Notes under the pieces: model-generated | Told to the model about the DNA's origin: nothing | Seen by the model: the letters and a program-made list of their open reading frames with translations, nothing else | Databases searched by the model: none | Translations under genes and position numbers: made by a program | From: an uncultured Lachnospiraceae bacterium | Lineage (GTDB): Bacteria > Bacillota > Clostridia > Lachnospirales > Lachnospiraceae | DNA length: 17,921 nt | NCBI GenBank assembly: GCA_910580015.1 | Contig: CAJTVT010000051.1 | Span: 1-17,921, forward strand | Direction of reading: 5' to 3' | In this document: piece after piece, positions 14,902 through 17,921 of the stretch | Numbering within the stretch: position 1 is the stretch's first letter | Layout: each line of letters opens with the position of its first letter

Positions 14902-15744
14902 ATGAAAGTAGGTATTATTGGAGCAGGAACCATGGGTTCTGGAATTGCACAAGCATTTGCACAGACAGACGGTTATGAAGTATGCTTATGCGATATCAAT
15001 GAAGAATTTGCAGCAAACGGCAAGAACAAGATTGCCAAAGGATTTGAGAAGAGAATTGCAAAAGGCAAGATGGAACAGGCGGCAGCAGACGCAATCCTTG
15101 CTAAAATCACAACAGGAACCAAAGAAATCTGTGGTGACTGCGATCTGATCGTAGAAGCAGCTCTGGAAGTTATGGATGTTAAGAAACAGACTTTCAAAGA
15201 GTTACAGGAGATTGTAAAAAAAGAATGTATGTTTGCAACCAACACATCTTCCCTCTCTATCACAGAGATCGGCGCTGGACTGGATAGACCGGTAATTGGT
15301 ATGCATTTCTTCAATCCTGCTCCGGTTATGAAGCTGATTGAGGTGATCAAGGGCGAGAATACACCAGATGATATGAAGGACAAGATTGTTGAGATTTCCA
15401 AGGAAATCGGCAAGACTCCAGTAGAAGTAAATGAAGCAGCAGGCTTTGTGGTAAACAGAATTCTCATTCCTATGATCAACGAGGCAGTTGGCATCTACGC
15501 AGACGGTGTTGCATCTGTAGAGGGAATTGACACAGCGATGAAATTAGGCGCAAATCATCCTATGGGACCGCTGGCTTTGGGCGATCTGGTAGGACTGGAT
15601 ATCTGCCTTGCCATCATGAATGTACTGTACGATGAGACCGGAGATCCCAAATATCGTCCGCATCCATTGTTAAAGAAAATGGTTCGTGCTGGCAAGCTGG
15701 GAATGAAGACTGGAATCGGATTCTACGATTACAGCAAGAAATAA
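14902..15744 (+). CDS. hbd: 3-hydroxybutyryl-CoA dehydrogenase
   Basis: This 280-residue enzyme reduces acetoacetyl-CoA to 3-hydroxybutyryl-CoA with NAD(P)H. The N-terminal Rossmann motif GIIGAGTMGSGIAQAF is at residues 4-19. The active-site region includes Ser117 in NTSSLS, His135 in GMHFFNPAP, Glu147 and Asn185 in GFVVNRIL. The C-terminal helical domain has GANHPMGPLALGDLVGLD and ends TGIGFYDYSKK. It closely resembles the Clostridium acetobutylicum enzyme in length and motifs. The ATG follows AAGGAGG. It lies 57 bases after thl, with an intercistronic hairpin between them. The usual partner crotonase gene is not beside it in the visible sequence. Confidence 0.97.
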   Translation: MKVGIIGAGTMGSGIAQAFAQTDGYEVCLCDINEEFAANGKNKIAKGFEKRIAKGKMEQAAADAILAKITTGTKEICGDCDLIVEAALEVMDVKKQTFKELQEIVKKECMFATNTSSLSITEIGAGLDRPVIGMHFFNPAPVMKLIEVIKGENTPDDMKDKIVEISKEIGKTPVEVNEAAGFVVNRILIPMINEAVGIYADGVASVEGIDTAMKLGANHPMGPLALGDLVGLDICLAIMNVLYDETGDPKYRPHPLLKKMVRAGKLGMKTGIGFYDYSKK

Positions 15745-15782
15745 GCAAAAACCCCAGAATTATCACGTGGATGGAACATCTG

Positions 15783-15814
15783 GCAGTCATCTGTCCTTCG
15801 GGACGGATGATTGC
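15783..15814 (+). other. UUCG-capped hairpin between hbd and bcd
   Basis: GCAGTCATCTGTCC (15783-15796) pairs with GGACGGATGATTGC (15801-15814), 14 bp including two G-U wobbles, around a C(TTCG)G tetraloop of exceptional stability. Only A-rich sequence follows, so a terminator role is doubtful. It ends 36 bases before the bcd start and may stabilise the downstream bcd-etf message. Confidence 0.65.
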
Positions 15815-15849
15815 TTAAAAAATATATGAAAGTTTGGAGGAAAAATATC

Positions 15850-17004
15850 ATGGATTTTTCTTTAGATAAAAAACATGAAATGGCGAGAACTCTTTTCAGG
15901 GAGTTTGCGGAAAACGAAGTAAAGCCTCTTGCACAGGAAGTTGACGAGACAGAGAAATTTCCAAGAGGAACCGTAGAAAAAATGCAGAAGATCGGGTTTA
16001 TGGGTATTCCCATTCCAAAGGAGTACGGCGGACAGGGTTGTGATCCTCTGACCTATATTATGTGTGTAGAAGAGCTGTCCAAGGTTTGCGGCACTACTGG
16101 CGTTGTTGTATCAGCACATACTTCTCTTTGCTGTGATCCGATTATGACTTATGGTACAGAAGAGCAGAAGCAGAAATATCTTGCTCCTCTTGCAAAGGGT
16201 GAAAAGTTAGGTGCTTTTGCATTGACAGAGCCAGGAGCTGGAACAGATGCTCAGGGATGCCAGACCAAAGCTGTGTTAGATGGTGACGAATGGGTATTGA
16301 ACGGATCAAAATGTTTTATTACCAACGGTAAGGAAGCAGAAATTTATATTGTAATCGCTGTCACAGATGTGAAAGTAGATGCAAGAGGAAGAAAGAAAAA
16401 ATCCTTCTCCGCATTTATCGTAGAAAAAGATACTCCTGGATTTTCTTTCGGAACCAAGGAAAAGAAAATGGGTATCCGCGGTTCTGCTACATATGAGCTT
16501 ATTTTTGAAGACTGTAGGATTCCTAAGGACAATATTTTAGGACCTCAGGGCAAAGGATTCCCCATTGCGATGCATACTCTGGACGGCGGACGTATTGGTA
16601 TTGCAGCACAGGCATTGGGAATCGCAGAGGGTGCATTGGAATTGACAATTGCTTACACCAAGGAGAGAAAGCAGTTCGGACGTTCCATCGCAGCACAGCA
16701 GAATACACAGTTCCAGCTTGCAGATATGGCAGCAAAGATTGAGGCAGCTCAGTTGTTGGTATATAAGGCAGCTATGGCAAAGGCTACACAGAAAGTTTAT
16801 TCCTTGGAAGCAGCAAAGGCAAAATTATTTGCAGCAGAGACTGCTATGGAAGTAACTACTAAGTGTGTTCAGTTGTTCGGTGGATATGGATATATTCGTG
16901 AGTACGACGTAGAACGTATGATGCGTGACGCTAAGATCACAGAGATCTATGAAGGAACATCTGAGGTTCAGCGTATGGTTATTTCCGGCGCATTGTTGAA
17001 ATAG
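15850..17004 (+). CDS. bcd: Butyryl-CoA dehydrogenase
   Basis: This 384-residue FAD-containing acyl-CoA dehydrogenase reduces crotonyl-CoA to butyryl-CoA. With EtfAB it bifurcates electrons from NADH to crotonyl-CoA and ferredoxin in Clostridia. FAD and substrate motifs are FALTEPGAGTDA (123-134), ERKQFGRSI near 272-280 and QLFGGYGY (341-348). The catalytic base is Glu368 in IYEGTSEVQR. The start is the ATG at 15850 behind GGAGG (15836-15840). A TTG at 15811 would add 13 residues overlapping the UUCG hairpin and has no ribosome binding site. Adjacency to etfB supports the butyryl-CoA role over fatty acid oxidation. Confidence 0.96.
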   Translation: MDFSLDKKHEMARTLFREFAENEVKPLAQEVDETEKFPRGTVEKMQKIGFMGIPIPKEYGGQGCDPLTYIMCVEELSKVCGTTGVVVSAHTSLCCDPIMTYGTEEQKQKYLAPLAKGEKLGAFALTEPGAGTDAQGCQTKAVLDGDEWVLNGSKCFITNGKEAEIYIVIAVTDVKVDARGRKKKSFSAFIVEKDTPGFSFGTKEKKMGIRGSATYELIFEDCRIPKDNILGPQGKGFPIAMHTLDGGRIGIAAQALGIAEGALELTIAYTKERKQFGRSIAAQQNTQFQLADMAAKIEAAQLLVYKAAMAKATQKVYSLEAAKAKLFAAETAMEVTTKCVQLFGGYGYIREYDVERMMRDAKITEIYEGTSEVQRMVISGALLK

Positions 17005-17044
17005 TCGAGATGAAAATAAAATAAAACATAAGGAGTGAATTACC

Positions 17045-17830
17045 GTGAAAATCGTTGTATGTATAAAGCAGGTGCCAGATACCAAAGGCGGCGTAAAGTT
17101 CAATCCAGACGGTACTCTGGACAGAGGTGCAATGCTCACTATCATGAATCCAGACGATAAAGCTGGCCTGGAAGCAGCATTGAGATTAAAAGAACAGTAT
17201 GGTGCAGAAGTTACCGTACTTACCATGGGACTTCCCAAGGCAGATGAGGTACTCCGCGAAGCTATGGCAATGGGAGCTGACAAGGGAATCCTTGTAACTG
17301 ACAGAGTATTAGGTGGAGCTGATACCTGGGCTACCTCCACTACGATCGCAGGTGCAATTCGCAATCTGGAATATGACCTGATTATTACAGGACGTCAGGC
17401 TATTGATGGTGATACCGCGCAGGTTGGACCACAGATTTCTGAGCATCTTAACATTCCGGTTATTTCCTATGCACAGGACATTAAGATTGATGGAGATTAT
17501 GTAATTGTACAGCGTCAGTATGAGGACAGATATCATGACTTAAAGGCAAAAATGCCTTGCCTGATCACAGCTCTTTCTGAGTTAAATGAGCCGCGTTATA
17601 TGACACCAGGCGGAATCTTCGATGCATATGACAAAGAAGTGACTGTATGGGGCAGAGCAGATCTTAAGGATGTAGACGACTCTGACCTGGGCTTAAAAGG
17701 ATCACCTACTAAGATCGCAAAGGCATCTGACAAAGTTAAAAAGGGCGCCGGCGAGAAGGTTGTTCCAGACACAGCAGAAGATGCAGTTAGCTATATTGTA
17801 GGTAAATTGAAAGAGAAGCACGTAATCTAA
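17045..17830 (+). CDS. etfB: Electron transfer flavoprotein beta subunit
   Basis: This 261-residue subunit pairs with EtfA to form the electron-transferring flavoprotein of the Bcd complex. In bifurcating ETFs this subunit contributes to the NADH and bifurcating-FAD site. It starts MKIVVCIKQVPD and carries TGRQAIDGDTAQVGPQ at residues 115-130, the form found in Bcd-linked clostridial ETFs. The length is typical. The start codon is GTG at 17045, nine bases after AGGAG (17031-17035). It lies 40 bases after bcd. Coupling to ferredoxin reduction is inferred from family and context. Confidence 0.96.
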   Translation: MKIVVCIKQVPDTKGGVKFNPDGTLDRGAMLTIMNPDDKAGLEAALRLKEQYGAEVTVLTMGLPKADEVLREAMAMGADKGILVTDRVLGGADTWATSTTIAGAIRNLEYDLIITGRQAIDGDTAQVGPQISEHLNIPVISYAQDIKIDGDYVIVQRQYEDRYHDLKAKMPCLITALSELNEPRYMTPGGIFDAYDKEVTVWGRADLKDVDDSDLGLKGSPTKIAKASDKVKKGAGEKVVPDTAEDAVSYIVGKLKEKHVI

Positions 17831-17909
17831 TATCATTTTGGAACCCCTACAGGGCAGATAACAAAGTGGATTGCGAATATCCGTAAAAATAAGGAAAGTG
17901 GTGAAAATA

Positions 17910-17921
17910 ATGGGTTTAGAA
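17910..17921 (+). CDS. etfA: Probable start of etfA (cut by window edge)
   Basis: Four codons (ATG GGT TTA GAA) follow AAGGAAAG (17891-17898), 79 bases after etfB. The assignment as EtfA rests on the near-universal bcd-etfB-etfA order, not on the four residues themselves. Confidence 0.55.

Noticed and set aside
13777..14952. 391-codon open frame antisense to thl
   Set aside because: It mirrors the codon bias of the certain thiolase gene, is rich in Cys, His and Ile without domain motifs, and has no ribosome binding site. It is a shadow frame.

Overview
The window looks like a chromosomal segment of a gut-type Clostridia, most likely a Lachnospiraceae. This rests on the moderate GC content, strong AGGAGG ribosome binding sites, a thl-hbd-bcd-etfB(-etfA) butyrate operon, a very large secreted GH2 glycosidase with Gram-positive modules (FIVAR-like helices, Listeria-Bacteroides repeats, BspA-like C-terminus), and a SleB-type wall hydrolase. 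I do not name a genus. No rRNA, tRNA, CRISPR array, transposase or phage gene is visible.

Region 1 (1-4378) is a sugar-nucleotide cassette. A leftward AraC-family regulator is divergent from a rightward set of three genes: a nucleotidyltransferase, a NahK-like sugar 1-kinase and a UDP-glucose 4-epimerase. Together these could take a free hexose or N-acetylhexosamine to its 1-phosphate, then to the UDP sugar, then epimerise it, as LnpB/LnpC/LnpD do in bifidobacteria. Two 11-bp direct repeats 21 bp apart sit just before the first gene and look like the AraC-type operator. The galE gene is broken by an apparent 5-nt deletion at codon 29, which removes the join between the Rossmann P-loop and the rest of the enzyme. 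Bases 1-71 hold nothing I can assign.

Region 2 (4379-4793) is non-coding. It holds a bidirectional terminator, a 166-bp perfectly centred palindromic element bounded by 22-bp inverted repeats (MITE-like), and a second bidirectional terminator that ends the leftward GH2 gene.

Region 3 (4794-11735) carries two leftward genes. One encodes a 1791-residue secreted GH2 enzyme with many accessory domains and no visible sortase motif. The other encodes an HD-GYP-like protein that has lost most of its catalytic motifs. A 97-bp foldback lies between them.

Region 4 (12127-13398) is one rightward gene for a secreted protein with a PcsB-like coiled coil and a SleB-type wall hydrolase domain.

Region 5 (13399-17921) is the butyrate operon: thiolase, 3-hydroxybutyryl-CoA dehydrogenase, butyryl-CoA dehydrogenase, EtfB, and the first codons of a probable etfA. 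Its promoter (TTGATA-17-TAACAT) is overlapped by an 18-bp near-consensus Rex operator, so NADH/NAD control is likely. No crotonase gene is present in the visible part. Two stable hairpins lie in the intergenic gaps around hbd.
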